Positions 30,376-38,787 of a DNA stretch of 38,787 nucleotides are shown piece after piece; the first letter of the stretch is position 1; each line of letters begins with the position of its first letter. Source of the DNA: JBFLYZ01 sp040756415 (lineage in GTDB: Bacteria > Bacteroidota > Bacteroidia > JADZBD01); the NCBI GenBank assembly GCA_040756415.1, contig JBFLYZ010000034.1, positions 1 to 38,787 on the forward strand, written 5' to 3'. Made by a program: the position numbers and the translations under genes. The notes under the pieces were generated by a model, which searched no databases, had not been told where the DNA came from, and worked only from the letters and a program-made list of their open reading frames with translations.

Positions 30376-31134
30376 TTACACCTGGTTGATCTTCTGCGCC
30401 AGCTCGTCCTTGTAGGAGCCTCCGACCGGGATCTGGCGCTTATCGTCTTCCAGCACCACGCTGGCGTGGTCTATAGCCACAATTTTATCAATGCGAACAA
30501 TGAAGGAGCGGTGCACGCGCACAAACTCGTTGAGCGGCAGCTTCTTTTCAATGTCCTTCATGGTGCTGTGAATGGTGTAGCGCGAGTGTGCGGTGTTGAT
30601 CACTACATAATCCTTCAGCGCTTCCACGTAATAAATATCCTTGGTGTGTACTTTGACCAGCTTTTGATTGGATTTTACAAAAATGATGTCTTTCGCGCCC
30701 TCCTTGCCCTCTACCAGCGAATACAGGAAATCGCGCTCCTTTTTCAGGTCCAGGTTCTTATTGTGCTTATACAGGGCCATTTCAATGCTGGTGTGCAGAT
30801 CGATCTCTTTAAACGGCTTGATGATGTACCCGTAAGGCTCGGTAACCTTAGCCTTGCTCAGCGTGCTTTCATCGGCATAGGCGGTAAGGAAGATAACGGG
30901 TATGTTGAAGCGGGCGCGTATCTGGTCGGCCGCGTCAATGCCGCTCATTTCACCCTTCAGCATGATATCCATCAGAATAAGATCGGGGCGCTTCTCCTCT
31001 ACGGTGGCAATGGCATCCTCCCCGGTGGAGCATATACCGATCACATTGTAGCCTAACTTCTTGAGACTGTGCTGTATATCCTTCGCCACAATACTTTCAT
31101 CTTCGGTAATTAGGATGTTGGTTTTGGCTGACAT
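30376..31134 (-). CDS. LytTR-family response regulator
   Basis: 252 aa. Residues about 5-125 are a CheY-like receiver with acidic pocket E11-D12, phospho-acceptor D56 (LILMDIMLKG), Thr in FLTAYAD and Lys in IIKPFKE. Residues about 145-250 are a LytTR DNA-binding domain (VHTKDIYYVEALKDYVVINT, LNEFVRVHRSFIVRIDKI). It probably activates transcription when phosphorylated; targets are unknown. It starts immediately after the stop of the 11-PAS kinase (no spacer), so the two form a cognate pair. It is the last gene of the nadA cluster. Confidence 0.93.
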   Translation of the reverse strand: MSAKTNILITEDESIVAKDIQHSLKKLGYNVIGICSTGEDAIATVEEKRPDLILMDIMLKGEMSGIDAADQIRARFNIPVIFLTAYADESTLSKAKVTEPYGYIIKPFKEIDLHTSIEMALYKHNKNLDLKKERDFLYSLVEGKEGAKDIIFVKSNQKLVKVHTKDIYYVEALKDYVVINTAHSRYTIHSTMKDIEKKLPLNEFVRVHRSFIVRIDKIVAIDHASVVLEDDKRQIPVGGSYKDELAQKINQV

Positions 31135-34100
31135 TTATATCCTGGGTTTTGTTTGACGTTGTTTGAACGAGATGGCGAATTTAGTACCTTTTTTCCTATC
31201 CAGCTTAATTGCCCCCCCTATTTGTTCGGTCAAAGTTACAACTAATTGCAATCCGAGCGAATCGGTATTCCGAAAGTCGACCTTTTTGGGCAGGCCCACC
31301 CCGTTATCGCTTATCAGCATGCTGATCCGCTCGCCCCGGCTTTTGATCCGTACCGTGATCTTTCCCCTTTTGCGGCCCCTGAAGGCGTATTTCAGCGAGT
31401 TGGATATAAGCTCATTGATGATGAGCCCGCAGGGTATGCTTTGGTCCAGGTTCAGGAAGATGGGGTCTATGTCCAGGTCCAGCTCGATCTTGCCTTCCAT
31501 GACCTCATAGGAGTGTACCAGGTTTTGGGTAAGATTGCTGACGTATTCTGAAAAGTTGATCCGCGAAAAATCCTTGGTCTGGTACAGGCTTTCGTGAATA
31601 AAGGCCATTGACTTGATACGGTTCTGGCTCTCCTTGAGCATGGCCAGGGTGTTTTTATCCTTCACGTATGACGACTGCAGGTTAAGTATGCTGGATATCA
31701 CCTGCAGGTTGTTCTTCACGCGGTGGTGCACTTCTTTCAAAAGCACCTCTTTCTCTTTGAGGGATTGCTTGATCTTTTCCTCCGCCAATTTCTTTTCCGT
31801 AATGTCGTGCGCAATGCCCGACACTTCGTTTATCCTGCCTTTGTCATCGTAGATCGGGTTCAGGTAGATCTCTCTCCACGAGGTGTTGCCGTTCTTATCG
31901 GTAAGGCTGGTTTCAAAATGCTGGGGGTTGCCCCTGAACGTTTCTTTGTATTTGCTGTCCCAGAACTCGTTGTACTGCTCATCTGACCTGAGGCGGCCCC
32001 GGTTGATGGCCTGGCCGATCCTGGAGGTTACATCGTACAGGCTCTTGGTCAGCTTGAGGTAATTCCTGTTGAACGCGGTGAGCTGCATATCTCGGTTAAC
32101 GGTCCAGATCACGTGCGATGAGTTCTCGATGATGGCATTCATCTTTGCAGCCTGGGCCTGGAGCTTTTGCTCCGAATCGTGGATCTTTTCCTCGGCCAGC
32201 TTGCGTTCCGTGATGTTGCGGAAAATGCCGCGCGTGGCATAGGGCTGCCCGTTCATGCGCTTGAGCGTTACGTTCCCTTCCGCGAGAATGGTCTTCTTCT
32301 TTTTGGTAACGAACGCCAGCTCCAGCTTGTCTATCTTTTCGATCATTCCGCTGCTCATGCCCTTCATCATTTCAAGGCAATGCCGCTTGTATTCGGGGTG
32401 TATCACGTCAAAGATGTTCATGCTGGCGATCTCCCTCTTGGTATATCCCATGGTCTTTCTCCACGAATCGTTCACATAAATAATATTACCCTGGGTATCG
32501 ATGCTTTGTATCAGGTCGGTGGCATTCTCGAACAGGTCGCGGTAGCGCTCCTCGCTCATGCGCAGCTCTTCTTCCGCCTTTTTGATCTCCGAAATATCGC
32601 GCGATACGCCCATGGCGCCTATGATCTCGCCCGTCTCGTTCTTAAGCACAGAGGCCGAAAGGTAGGCGGTAAAAGTTTCGCCATTCTTCTTTTTATTGAC
32701 TACTTCACCCGCAAAGGTCCCTTCTTTATACAGGAAGTTGTCAGTTATCTTGATGCGCTCTTTCGGATTCGCATAGAGCACGCTTACGTGTTTGCCCAGC
32801 ACCTCATCGAGGGTATAGCCGAAGGTCTTCTGTGCCGCGGTATTGAACTCGGTCAGGTGGCCCTCCTTGTCGGTGGCGCAGATCATGTCCAGCGAGCTAT
32901 CGATGAGCAGGCGCGTGTATTTCTGCGTTTCGTTCAGTATGCGTTCCGCGTTCTTGCGCTCGGTGATCTCCTGTTGCAGCTTTTTGTTGGTTTCTTCCGC
33001 GATCTGGGCCCTCAGCCGCTCGGTCTCCACCTGGCGCTGCAGGGTAATATCCTGGCAAACGATCTGGATGGCGGGACGGCCCTCGTAGATGATCCTGGCC
33101 GCCTTCGTCTCCACATCGATGATGCGGCCATCCTTCCTTTTCATTTTGGTAGTGATAAAGGGCAGGTCCTTTTCCCCCCGCTCGAGCTGCTTTTTGCGTT
33201 CGCGCACCAGGCCATGATGCTCTTCGAGCACGTACTGGAGCATGTTCGTGCCGATGAACTCTTCCATCGAGTCGGAACCCATGATCTTGACCCCTTCGGC
33301 ATTAATGAAAAGGATCTTGCCTTTTTCATCGTGTATGAATACTCCGATGGGCGAGGTATCGATCAGCGCCTTGTAGCTTTCCCGGCTTTGGTTGATCTGC
33401 GCCTCGTACTGCTTACGGTCCGTGATGTCGGTAATAAACCCTTCGAGGAAGAGCAGCTCGCCCTTATCGTTGAACACGCCTTCGCCTTTTTCCCATACCC
33501 ATTTGATGCTTCCGTTGGCCGCCACAATGCGGTATTCGATCTCAAAGGGTTTCTTGGTCTCGATCGCCCTGCGGATGTCTTCCCTCCCCACCAGCCGGTC
33601 TTCGGGCAGCACGATGTCAGAAAAGGCCAGCTTATAGTTGGCCCGCAGGTCCTCCGCCTTATAGCCGGTCAGCTCCTCGCATCCCTGGCTGACAAAGCGC
33701 ATGGTCCATTTTTCGTCATAATCGCAACGATACGCCATGCCCGGCAGGTTGCTCATCAGGGTGGAGAGGGCGCGTTCGCTCTCGCGTATGCGGGCTTCCC
33801 TTTCGCGCTGCTCGGTAATGTCCTCGATGGTACCTACCCAGCCCGTTGGCTTGCTTGCCCCGCTGGAGGGGCGTATGGCTATGGCGTTGAACTTGACCCA
33901 GCGCGTTCCCAGCGCGAAATTGCGCACGCGGAACACGTCATTGAAATCAAGCCCTTTTTCCACGCTGTTCTTAAGCTTTTTGCTGACCCGCTCCGAATCC
34001 TCCGGGTGAACCAGCCGCAGCCAGTTGTTGCGAACGATGCGGTCGTGCGGAAGGCCGGTGATCTCTTCCAGCTTTTTGTTCACGTAATAGGGCGTGCCCT

Positions 34101-36159
34101 TTGAGTCGGTGAGAAAAATGCCGACCGGTGCGGAAAGGCTCAGCAGCCGGAACTTTTCCTCGGAGCGAAGCAGGTCCTCCTCCGCGTTCTTCCGCTCTGT
34201 GATGTCGCGCGAAATGCCCTCTACCGCAACGATCTTGCCGGTAGAATCAACGATCGGTTTGTTACGCGTTTCGGTCCAGATGATCTTGCCGTCTTTGCGC
34301 ACCCACCGCATAACGATTTGCGCATTGGCCACCGCCTTGGCGCTGCCGCCTCCCCGCAATATTTTTTCCGAATCACCGGTAACACCGCGGTCGTCAGGGT
34401 GAATCAGCTTGAAGCCCAGGTAGGGGTCTTTATAGAACTCTTCCTGCGAATAGCCGGTAATGGTCTCGGCCGAAGGGCTTACGTACTCGTAATGCGGCAC
34501 GGGAACGAGCGAATAGCGGTACACCACGTCCAGGGCGTTCTCCGCCAGCGTACGGAAGCTGAGCTCGCTTTGCTTGAGATGGATCTCGGCCTCTTTCAGT
34601 TCCGTCACATCACGCGTTATCCCGAAGTTGGCTATGTGCCTTCCCGTTTTGTCGTATTGCGGGAAAACGCGCTCTTCGATCCAGATATAGCGGCCCGTAC
34701 GCACATGCCGGAACCTATAGTTGTAGGTTCCGGGCCTCTTTTCGCTGGTTATCTCCTTCGATACTTTCCTGATCGCTTCCACATCATCGGGGTGCACGTG
34801 GGCCATCAGGTCTTTTTCCGCTGCCGCTTTCTTATATTCTTCGGCCGTCATGCCCAGGATCTTCTCGATCTGCTGGCTTACAAAGAGCACGGTCGGCCGG
34901 CCGTCATCCCGGAGAGCAAAATCAAGGTAGTACACCACTTCGTCCGTATTATTAAGGACAAGGGCCAGCCTTTCCTGGCTTTCGCTGAGCGACCGTTCTA
35001 TCTTTTTCCGTTCGGTGATGTCGTGAAAGATGGTGTGTATGGCCTGCTGCCCGTCCAGCTCGATCAGCTTGGACTTGGTCTCCACATCGATAATACGGCC
35101 ATCGTAGGTGCGCAGGCGGATCTCCATGAACGGGAAATCCTCGCCTTTCAGCAGCCCGGCTATGCGCTCTTTAACCACGTCATGGAATTCGGGAAGTATC
35201 CAGTCGAAAATTGACGGGGTTTTGAAATCGGCCAGCGTTTTGCCTTCCATGCCCAGCTTGCGGAAGGCCTGTTTGTTCACGTAAAATATCTTTTCGTGGT
35301 TATAGACCACGATGCCTCCCGGTATGCCTTCCATCAGGGCGCGGTAACGCTCTTCGTTCCTGCGCAGAATGGTCTCGACCTCGCGTTCGCGTGAAGTGTC
35401 GCGTATAGATATGATTCGGGCAGCGGATTGCTTATAATAGATGTTTCGCCCGATCACTTCGCACGGAAACAGGGTTCCGTCCTTTTTTTTGGCTACGGCC
35501 TGAACAAGCCCTTCGTTTCCGGAAGAGAACTGGGCAATTACCGTCTCCTTGTATTCCTCCGCGGTAAAGTCGAGTATGTTGCGGCCGATGAGATCTTCGC
35601 GCGTGCTGCCGAACAGGGCGCAGCAGGCGTTGTTGAGCTCAATGATGACCCCGTTCTGGTGGATGACCATGGCCTCGAACGAGGTTTCCGACAGCTTGCG
35701 GAAGCGCTCTTCCGAACGCATCAGCTCTTCGGTCAGTCTCTTTTTTTCAGATATGTCTCGCACAATGGCCTGCAGGTGCGTTGCGTTGACGGCCCTGGCG
35801 CTCACTTCGGCTAAAATTACGCTTCCGTCCTTCCTGCGCAGGCTGCGCTCCAGCATTACTGTTTTCCCGGCCCTGATATCCTCCAGCCTGAGCGGGTTGG
35901 CTTCCACCTCTTTTTTGTCGACCAGGTCCATAACATTCATGCGAAGCAACTCCTCGCGCGAATAGCCCAGCAGCGCACAACCCCTTGAATTGACGCTGAT
36001 AAGATTGTCTTTTTCGTCTGAAATGAAAATGGCGTCAGGCGCCTCTTCTATATAATCGCGCACCAGTCTTTCGTGCTGGTATTTCAGCTCACTGATCTTG
36101 CCGGCCAGCGCAGCGATCTCGCGGATCAGCTCTTCCTTCGACATTAAATCATAATTCAT
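31135..36159 (-). CDS. Giant cytoplasmic histidine kinase with eleven PAS domains (HisKA_2 type)
   Basis: 1674 aa with no transmembrane segment or signal peptide. I count eleven PAS/PAC modules, each ending in a DI[TS]E[RK]KxAE-like linker, over about residues 25-1455. The kinase core begins with LLKEVHHRVKNNLQVISSIL (His in VHHRVKNN), the HisKA_2/HWE-related dimerisation domain. A HATPase follows with N-box IINELISNSLKYAF and G-boxes ISDNGVGLP and GTKFAISF. The conserved short helices between PAS units suggest stacked sensory modules that may bind redox or small-molecule ligands, or transmit signal only. No haem, flavin or iron-sulfur ligand is obvious, although the AVINHxN-type FMN site is not seen in any. 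Its partner is the LytTR regulator directly downstream. It lies 15 nt after a MORN-repeat gene. Confidence 0.93.
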   Translation of the reverse strand: MNYDLMSKEELIREIAALAGKISELKYQHERLVRDYIEEAPDAIFISDEKDNLISVNSRGCALLGYSREELLRMNVMDLVDKKEVEANPLRLEDIRAGKTVMLERSLRRKDGSVILAEVSARAVNATHLQAIVRDISEKKRLTEELMRSEERFRKLSETSFEAMVIHQNGVIIELNNACCALFGSTREDLIGRNILDFTAEEYKETVIAQFSSGNEGLVQAVAKKKDGTLFPCEVIGRNIYYKQSAARIISIRDTSREREVETILRRNEERYRALMEGIPGGIVVYNHEKIFYVNKQAFRKLGMEGKTLADFKTPSIFDWILPEFHDVVKERIAGLLKGEDFPFMEIRLRTYDGRIIDVETKSKLIELDGQQAIHTIFHDITERKKIERSLSESQERLALVLNNTDEVVYYLDFALRDDGRPTVLFVSQQIEKILGMTAEEYKKAAAEKDLMAHVHPDDVEAIRKVSKEITSEKRPGTYNYRFRHVRTGRYIWIEERVFPQYDKTGRHIANFGITRDVTELKEAEIHLKQSELSFRTLAENALDVVYRYSLVPVPHYEYVSPSAETITGYSQEEFYKDPYLGFKLIHPDDRGVTGDSEKILRGGGSAKAVANAQIVMRWVRKDGKIIWTETRNKPIVDSTGKIVAVEGISRDITERKNAEEDLLRSEEKFRLLSLSAPVGIFLTDSKGTPYYVNKKLEEITGLPHDRIVRNNWLRLVHPEDSERVSKKLKNSVEKGLDFNDVFRVRNFALGTRWVKFNAIAIRPSSGASKPTGWVGTIEDITEQREREARIRESERALSTLMSNLPGMAYRCDYDEKWTMRFVSQGCEELTGYKAEDLRANYKLAFSDIVLPEDRLVGREDIRRAIETKKPFEIEYRIVAANGSIKWVWEKGEGVFNDKGELLFLEGFITDITDRKQYEAQINQSRESYKALIDTSPIGVFIHDEKGKILFINAEGVKIMGSDSMEEFIGTNMLQYVLEEHHGLVRERKKQLERGEKDLPFITTKMKRKDGRIIDVETKAARIIYEGRPAIQIVCQDITLQRQVETERLRAQIAEETNKKLQQEITERKNAERILNETQKYTRLLIDSSLDMICATDKEGHLTEFNTAAQKTFGYTLDEVLGKHVSVLYANPKERIKITDNFLYKEGTFAGEVVNKKKNGETFTAYLSASVLKNETGEIIGAMGVSRDISEIKKAEEELRMSEERYRDLFENATDLIQSIDTQGNIIYVNDSWRKTMGYTKREIASMNIFDVIHPEYKRHCLEMMKGMSSGMIEKIDKLELAFVTKKKKTILAEGNVTLKRMNGQPYATRGIFRNITERKLAEEKIHDSEQKLQAQAAKMNAIIENSSHVIWTVNRDMQLTAFNRNYLKLTKSLYDVTSRIGQAINRGRLRSDEQYNEFWDSKYKETFRGNPQHFETSLTDKNGNTSWREIYLNPIYDDKGRINEVSGIAHDITEKKLAEEKIKQSLKEKEVLLKEVHHRVKNNLQVISSILNLQSSYVKDKNTLAMLKESQNRIKSMAFIHESLYQTKDFSRINFSEYVSNLTQNLVHSYEVMEGKIELDLDIDPIFLNLDQSIPCGLIINELISNSLKYAFRGRKRGKITVRIKSRGERISMLISDNGVGLPKKVDFRNTDSLGLQLVVTLTEQIGGAIKLDRKKGTKFAISFKQRQTKPRI

Positions 36160-36174
36160 ACGCCAATCGCTATC

Positions 36175-37785
36175 TTATTGTATATCGGAGATGTCAAGAA
36201 GAGGAACAACCGTGGTCCCGTCAAACTTAATTTCCTGTCCGTCCCTGTAGGTGATCAGCAGAACGGTAGGCAGCAGCGTGTCCGATCCGTCCTCTGCCGA
36301 AACATAGAACATATAGGTCCACTCCCCGTCCTTTTTTCCCGCTGCGTATTTTCCTTCAGCGCGCAGCTTGCCGTTCTCGTAATAGTACTTATGCTTCCCC
36401 TCCGGCTGGCCCTCAATGTAATTGCCTTCGAACCGGAGCTTGCCGTTAGAAAGGTAGTAATGCTTCCAGACGCCCTGGCGTTCACCGTTCACATATTCGC
36501 CCTCCTCTTTGTAGTCTCCCAGTTGGTACACCCATGGGCCGATCTTCTGCCCCTCCAGGTAATCGCCTTTGGTGATTACGGTGCCGCTGTCGCTGTATTC
36601 GATCATCGTGCCCTCGCGCAGTCCTTTTTCATAATTCTCCTCGCGCAGCAGGTTGCCGCTCTCATAATACCATTTCCAGCTTCCCGTAGGCCGTCCCTTG
36701 GAGTCATACTTTCCCTGTTGCTCTTTTTTCCCGTTCGGGTGGTAATACTTCCATTCGCCAACTTTTACTCCGTCTTTATACTCGCCTTCCCCGCGCAGGG
36801 TGCCGTCAGGATGGTATTCTTTCCACTGGCCCTGCTCTTTGCCCATCTCGTCAAATATCCCCTGGGCCATCAGGGCGCCATCCTTGTATATTTTGGCGTC
36901 TGTCACCTTGCCGGTGGTATCGTAATATTTGAACGTGCCTTCCGGAAGGCCATCCTTATACGTCTCAACGGATTTGATGCGGCCATCTTCGTAATAGCTG
37001 TTCCGCATATCCAGCGCAGACAGCTCGGGCACATCTTTTTCGAGCACGCCCATATTATATTTTGAGATGCCCTTCAGCGTTCCGTCAGGATTATATTCTT
37101 TGCTGAACCCGTTAAGGGTATCGTTCAGGTACATCAGCTCAAAATGCGGGTTGCCGTTCTCGTAGAACGTTTTCCATTTTCCCTGTTTCAGGCTATTGGC
37201 ATCGCGCCTGTTGATTTTTTCCTGGCTTTTCATAAAGCCCACCTTATACTCGGTCAGCGTTATGATGTTGCCTTCTTCGCTGTACTCGAAGGCAAACCCG
37301 TCTTCCTTTCCGTTTATGTACGGTATCTTATTCTTTATCTTTCCCGAAGGATAATAATAATTGGAATAGCCCTCTTTAACGTCCGCAACAAAATTCTCTT
37401 CCGCCACCAGCTTGCCCTCCTTATCGTACGATTTCCTGTAGCCGTTCTTTTTGTCGTTCTTATATCTGATCTCCGTTGCGAGCTTACCCGTTTCGTCATA
37501 GAACTTCCAGGTGCTGTCGAGCTTAAAATCCTTACGGTTACCCTCTGACTTCAGCTTGCCGTTAGGGAAATAGGTCTTCCAGTACCCATCGGGCTTGCCA
37601 TCGCGCATGGTCCCTTCGCTCGAAAGCTTACCATTATCATAATAGAACTTATTGTACCCGTTCGGGTTGATGTTCTGGTTGCCGGGCGGCTGAGCGTGGC
37701 AATAAACGGTTATCAACAGGCAGAAAGCAATGAGTTTGCCCCTGCTGGTCATCATTTTATACTGCTTTTGTACCAGGCCTTTCAT
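36175..37785 (-). CDS. Secreted MORN_2-repeat (YwqK-like) protein
   Basis: 536 aa. A hydrophobic segment (KLIAFCLLITVYCHAQ, about residues 17-32) is a signal peptide. The rest is about 16-20 tandem MORN_2 repeats of 20-25 residues around G-x-WKxYxxNGKLxxEG (YYDNGKLSSEG, YFPNGKLKSEG, YHPDGTLRGEG, YYENGKLRAEG). These fold into an elongated beta-solenoid, and in Bacteroidota such proteins are mostly of unknown function, often annotated as toxin-antitoxin YwqK antitoxin by similarity only; no toxin is nearby. ATG 37785 is 2 nt after the nadA stop; ATGs at 37755 and 37752 are alternatives. The longer open frame overlaps nadA and is not credible. It may be the periplasmic partner of the kinase, but this is inference. 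Confidence 0.88.
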   Translation of the reverse strand: MKGLVQKQYKMMTSRGKLIAFCLLITVYCHAQPPGNQNINPNGYNKFYYDNGKLSSEGTMRDGKPDGYWKTYFPNGKLKSEGNRKDFKLDSTWKFYDETGKLATEIRYKNDKKNGYRKSYDKEGKLVAEENFVADVKEGYSNYYYPSGKIKNKIPYINGKEDGFAFEYSEEGNIITLTEYKVGFMKSQEKINRRDANSLKQGKWKTFYENGNPHFELMYLNDTLNGFSKEYNPDGTLKGISKYNMGVLEKDVPELSALDMRNSYYEDGRIKSVETYKDGLPEGTFKYYDTTGKVTDAKIYKDGALMAQGIFDEMGKEQGQWKEYHPDGTLRGEGEYKDGVKVGEWKYYHPNGKKEQQGKYDSKGRPTGSWKWYYESGNLLREENYEKGLREGTMIEYSDSGTVITKGDYLEGQKIGPWVYQLGDYKEEGEYVNGERQGVWKHYYLSNGKLRFEGNYIEGQPEGKHKYYYENGKLRAEGKYAAGKKDGEWTYMFYVSAEDGSDTLLPTVLLITYRDGQEIKFDGTTVVPLLDISDIQ

Positions 37786-37787
37786 CG

Positions 37788-38759
37788 TCAATTGCTTAAT
37801 TCCAGCATGCGCCTTATGGGCTTTTCCGCCCTCTTTCTCAACTCTTCGGGCAGGTTTATCTCCGGCTGTTCGTACTTCAAACAAATATACAGTTTTTCGA
37901 GCGTATTCAGCTTCATGTGCGGGCAGTCGTTGCAGGCGCAACTGCTGTTGGGCGGTGCCGGTATGAATACCTTACCGGGCGATGCCTTTTGCATTTGATG
38001 TAAAATACCCGTTTCCGTGGCTACAATGAATTCGCGGGCGGGCGAGGTTTTCGCATAGTTGAGTATGCCGGTTGTAGATCCTATGTAATCGGCCATGTTC
38101 AACAGGGCCTCTTCACATTCAGGATGCGCCAGCAACAGGGCCTGCGGATGTTTCTCCTTCAGCCGCACGATTTTTTCAAGCGAGAATATTTCATGCACCA
38201 TGCACGATCCGTCCCACAACACCATTTCTCTTCCTGTTTTTTTCATGATATACCTTCCCAGGTTCTTATCAGGTGCGAAAATGATCCCCTTATCCCCGGG
38301 CACGCTCATCACTATTTTCTCCGCATTGCTCGAGGTGCATACGATATCGGTCAGGGCCTTGATCTCTGCCGAGCAATTGATGTAAGATATGACCACGTGA
38401 TCAGGATATTTCTTTTTAAATGCCGCAAACTGATCGGCCGGGCAGCTATCGGCCAGCGAGCACCCCGCATTCAGGTCGGGCAGCAGCACTTTTTTTAACG
38501 GGGAGAGTATCTTGGCCGTTTCAGCCATAAAATGAACGCCCGCAAAAACAATGATCTCGGCATTGGTCTTTGCCGCCTGCTGCGATAAGCCCAGGCTGTC
38601 TCCGATATAATCGGCACAGTCCTGTATATCAGCATCCTGGTAATAATGGGCCAGTATAATGGCGTTCTTCTCACGTTTCAGGCGAGCGATCTCGCTGAAC
38701 AGGTCGAGTGAAGGATCCACCTCCGCATCCACAAAACCCTTTTTCAACACTTCTAACAT
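37788..38759 (-). CDS. nadA: Quinolinate synthase A
   Basis: 323 aa [4Fe-4S] enzyme that condenses iminoaspartate with dihydroxyacetone phosphate to give quinolinate, the second step of de novo NAD synthesis. The substrate motif is LAHYYQDADIQDCADYIGDS. The three cluster cysteines are expected in GCSLADSC, in the HPECEEALLNMADYIGST segment and in CACNDCPHMKLNTLE. Length and start (ATG 38759) are normal. It is complete in the window, with 28 AT-rich bases after it to the edge. nadB and nadC are not visible here. It precedes the MORN gene by 2 nt, tying NAD synthesis to a sensory cluster. Confidence 0.95.
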   Translation of the reverse strand: MLEVLKKGFVDAEVDPSLDLFSEIARLKREKNAIILAHYYQDADIQDCADYIGDSLGLSQQAAKTNAEIIVFAGVHFMAETAKILSPLKKVLLPDLNAGCSLADSCPADQFAAFKKKYPDHVVISYINCSAEIKALTDIVCTSSNAEKIVMSVPGDKGIIFAPDKNLGRYIMKKTGREMVLWDGSCMVHEIFSLEKIVRLKEKHPQALLLAHPECEEALLNMADYIGSTTGILNYAKTSPAREFIVATETGILHQMQKASPGKVFIPAPPNSSCACNDCPHMKLNTLEKLYICLKYEQPEINLPEELRKRAEKPIRRMLELSN

Positions 38760-38787
38760 TATATATATAAATTGAATTTATTTATAA

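Noticed and set aside
32167..34104. 645-codon plus frame opposite the PAS kinase
   Set aside because: It is a complement of repeated PAS coding sequence with biased codon use; the minus strand has clear PAS and kinase motifs.
36175..37785. YwqK-type antitoxin of a toxin-antitoxin pair
   Set aside because: The annotation rests only on MORN_2 repeats. The protein is secreted and no toxin-like gene is next to it.
37786..37941. 52-codon N-terminal extension of the MORN protein
   Set aside because: It overlaps nadA coding sequence and would bury the signal peptide.

Overview
The window looks like a chromosomal segment from a Bacteroidota bacterium with moderate GC content. Four secreted proteins carry type IX secretion (T9SS) sorting domains: two of type A and two of the type B / gliding-motility CHU_C class. 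Promoters match the Bacteroidota -7 motif TAnnTTTG, and Shine-Dalgarno sequences are mostly absent. A two-component-propeller/SpoIIE protein and a HisKA_2 kinase paired with a LytTR regulator also fit. I cannot name a genus. No tRNA, rRNA, CRISPR array, phage or transposase was seen.

Layout. 1-180: leading region with nested hairpins. 181-4780 (+): a secreted Lys/Glu-rich protein overlapping a large sensor-phosphatase. 4777-11205 (-): a sulfur operon read sir, cobA, siroheme/TauE fusion, cysH, hom. 11206-11568 (-): its leader region, with one promoter, two Cys/Met-rich leader peptides and an intrinsic terminator after each. 11635-12414 (+): TerC transporter. 12386-15636: metX (-) divergent from osmC-metZ-hypothetical (+). 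15661-16368: YebC. 16469-21264: a secreted PD40 protein, ferritin (-), a long helical protein (-), a T9SS protein and a lipoprotein. 21389-27824 (-): two large Ig-like adhesin-type T9SS proteins flanking a small secreted protein; their last 2085 bp appear identical. 27963-30323 (+): RNase R. 30376-38759 (-): nadA, a MORN-repeat protein, an 11-PAS histidine kinase and a LytTR response regulator in one tight cluster.

How the genes work together. CysH reduces APS to sulfite. The siroheme enzymes (CobA plus the dehydrogenase/chelatase domain) make the cofactor for the siroheme reductase, which makes sulfide. Hom and MetX make activated homoserine, and MetZ joins it to sulfide to form homocysteine. 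The main operon is therefore a Cys/Met supply unit, and its leader encodes peptides packed with Cys and Met codons. This is the strongest regulatory signal in the window: a probable tandem transcription attenuator that senses Cys/Met-tRNA charging. In the second attenuator, mutually exclusive pairings can be traced base by base.

Accessory points: a HEPN-like domain at the end of the sulfite reductase, a siroheme-synthase/TSUP-transporter fusion, and homogenised adhesin genes that could recombine. The only gene-free stretch over 300 bp (11206-11634) is fully described by the attenuator features.
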